Positions 5,322 through 5,932 of a stretch of DNA of 5,932 nucleotides are shown piece by piece. Source of the DNA: CAZGVW01 sp964529265. GTDB lineage: Bacteria > Planctomycetota > Phycisphaerae > Phycisphaerales > UBA1924. The notes beneath the pieces were generated by a model. The model was given only the letters and a program-made list of their open reading frames with translations, searched no databases and had not been told where the DNA came from. How positions within the stretch are numbered: the stretch's first letter is position 1; each line of letters starts with the position of its first letter. The stretch covers positions 1 through 5,932 of the forward strand of contig CAZGVW010000044.1 in NCBI GenBank assembly GCA_964529265.1. Reading direction: 5' to 3'. Both the position numbers and the translations under genes were made by a program.

Positions 5322-5337
5322 GCGGTCGGTGTCTTCA
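5304..5337. repeat. Palindromic repeat B, copy 3 (perfect), overlapping a gene end
   Basis: Identical to 3960-3993: stem CACCGACCGCT (5304-5314) and AGCGGTCGGTG (5321-5331), loop GCTCTG, tail TCTTCA. The TGA stop of the membrane-protein gene (5319-5321) straddles loop and 3' arm. The flank CATCGTGC just before it also precedes copy 1. Confidence 0.85.
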
Positions 5338-5378
5338 CACGCCAATCAAGCCCCATCCACGCCCTTCGCTTGGACACG

Positions 5379-5433
5379 CACCCCCCGGTAGGGGCACGGC
5401 CCGCCGTGCCCGGTTGCGCGCCCGCCGCGCAGC
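5379..5433. repeat. Palindromic repeat A, copy 3
   Basis: Same element as 3879-3932 and 4341-4396, with a 6-C tract. Together with the next C element and the AACTC tail it forms a composite module (5379-5533) matching 4341-4451 in order, with extra sequence between the parts. Confidence 0.8.
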
Positions 5434-5462
5434 GCCGCCACGAACCGCATCGTGCACCATCC

Positions 5463-5480
5463 CCTCCGCCGGAGGGAGGC
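5463..5480. repeat. Repeat C, copy 2
   Basis: The 18-mer CCTCCGCCGGAGGGAGGC is identical to 4417-4434. Here 36 bp, including a second hairpin, separate it from its AACTC tail, whereas in copy 1 they abut. Confidence 0.75.
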
Positions 5481-5485
5481 CCCGA

Positions 5486-5503
5486 GGGAACCAGCAGGTT
5501 CCC
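5486..5503. repeat. 7-bp-stem hairpin inside composite module 2
   Basis: GGGAACC (5486-5492), loop AGCA, GGTTCCC (5497-5503), a perfect stem. It is absent from the shorter module at 4341-4451, so it marks an insertion here or a deletion there. Confidence 0.6.
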
Positions 5504-5679
5504 ACTGCAGGCGCGCAACTCAAACACCATCCCACCTCCCAAACGACACATGCCCCGATCCCAGGTTCCGTCGGCGCTCGCGCAACACCCAATATCGCCT
5601 CAAAGCACACTCCCATTCCGATCCCCCGGAGCGCATCGCCGCGCATCCCCAGGCGCCGAACGTGTCGCCCGCGCCACCG

Positions 5680-5737
5680 ATCCCGCTGTCAGGGATGTCT
5701 CCGGTCTATACACCACCTCCGATCGGTCGGTGTCTTC
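5680..5737. repeat. Decayed repeat B remnants
   Basis: ATCCC-gctgtca-GGGAT (5680-5696) is followed by GTCT, echoing the layout of repeat B. At 5724-5737 CGGTCGGTGTCTTC matches the 3' arm and tail of the perfect copies exactly, but its 5' arm is degraded. These look like two old copies. Confidence 0.45.
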
Positions 5738-5749
5738 TCCGCCTTCCCC

Positions 5750-5777
5750 CGTCTACCGTCTACCGCCTACCGTCTAC
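5750..5777. repeat. Heptanucleotide tandem array, 4 x CGTCTAC (one variant)
   Basis: Units at 5750, 5757, 5764 (CGCCTAC) and 5771. The array ends 45 bp before the Hsp70 start. It has the same 7-bp period as, and a related unit to, CGTATTC at 4491-4560, and the same placement before a start codon. Confidence 0.8.
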
Positions 5778-5822
5778 CCCTCCCACATGCCACACTCGAC
5801 CTCCCACCTTCCACTTCCCCCC

Positions 5823-5932
5823 ATGGCCGAACCACACACCACCAACCCCCCCGATCCAATCATCGGCATCGACCTCGGCACCACCAACTCCGTCGTCGCC
5901 ATCTGCGACGACCGCGGCCCCCGCGCACTCAC
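5823..5932 (+). CDS. Hsp70-family chaperone (DnaK-like), N-terminal 36 residues, runs off right edge
   Basis: The phosphate-1 motif of the actin-like ATPase domain is complete: IIGIDLGTTNSVVAI (13-27). This identifies an Hsp70 family ATPase that binds unfolded client peptides with DnaJ and GrpE partners. A 12-residue Pro/Asp-rich N-terminal extension precedes it; canonical DnaK has only a few residues there. Too little is visible to separate DnaK from HscA or a divergent paralogue, so I give no symbol. Start at 5823 is the ATG nearest the motif; the leader TTCCACTTCCCCCC is pyrimidine-rich without a Shine-Dalgarno. Confidence 0.9.
   Translation, partial: MAEPHTTNPPDPIIGIDLGTTNSVVAICDDRGPRAL

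Larger units (their letters stand above)
5322..5822. repeat. 501-bp noncoding gap with repeats A, B, C and a heptamer array
   Basis: Between the stop at 5321 and the Hsp70 start at 5823 I see no gene. Repeat elements fill 5322-5533 and 5680-5777. The stretch 5540-5675 shows nothing recognisable. No CIRCE operator (TTAGCACTC-N9-GAGTGCTAA) is seen ahead of the Hsp70 gene. Confidence 0.65.

Overview
This is a high-GC bacterial window that looks planctomycete-like, perhaps Phycisphaerae. The reasons are the small two-helix membrane proteins ending in a CPxC...CPEC zinc ribbon, gene starts without Shine-Dalgarno sequences, and gene gaps crowded with short palindromic repeats. The phylum assignment is an inference from these traits; no 16S or other marker gene is present.

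Layout. Positions 1-1149 (minus strand) hold the N-terminal 383 residues of phenylalanyl-tRNA synthetase beta subunit, pheT. It appears to lack the usual tRNA-binding OB-fold insertion and carries an in-frame 33-bp tandem repeat at the window edge. A divergent spacer (1150-1315) with two perfect 12-bp palindromes and a plausible sigma-70-type promoter leads into a two-gene plus-strand cassette: a RelE/HigB-like putative toxin (1316-1582) and an HTH_XRE putative antitoxin (1618-2055). This is the toxin-first order of HigBA systems.

Next come two coupled genes of unassigned function. The first (2209-3002) is a two-helix membrane protein with a C-terminal zinc ribbon, split by an apparent one-base deletion near 2904. 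The second (2999-3856) is a three-helix membrane protein whose C-terminal domain recalls planctomycete pseudopilin-like (DUF1559-type) domains. In the corrected frame they overlap as ATGA, which supports the frameshift reading. A paralogue of the first gene, intact, lies at 4593-5321. An Hsp70-family (DnaK-like) gene begins at 5823 and runs off the right edge.

The two long gaps (3857-4592 and 5322-5822) are mosaics of palindromic repeats: a 54-56 bp element in three copies, an 11-bp-stem hairpin in two perfect and several decayed copies, an 18-bp element in two copies, a 13-bp-stem hairpin, and others. Each gap ends, 32-45 bp before the next start codon, in a heptanucleotide tandem array. One perfect hairpin copy supplies the last codons and the stop of the 4593-5321 gene. 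I see no complete new defence or metabolic system. The most notable items are the toxin-antitoxin-like pair, the broken and intact zinc-ribbon paralogues, and the repeat islands with their heptamer arrays.
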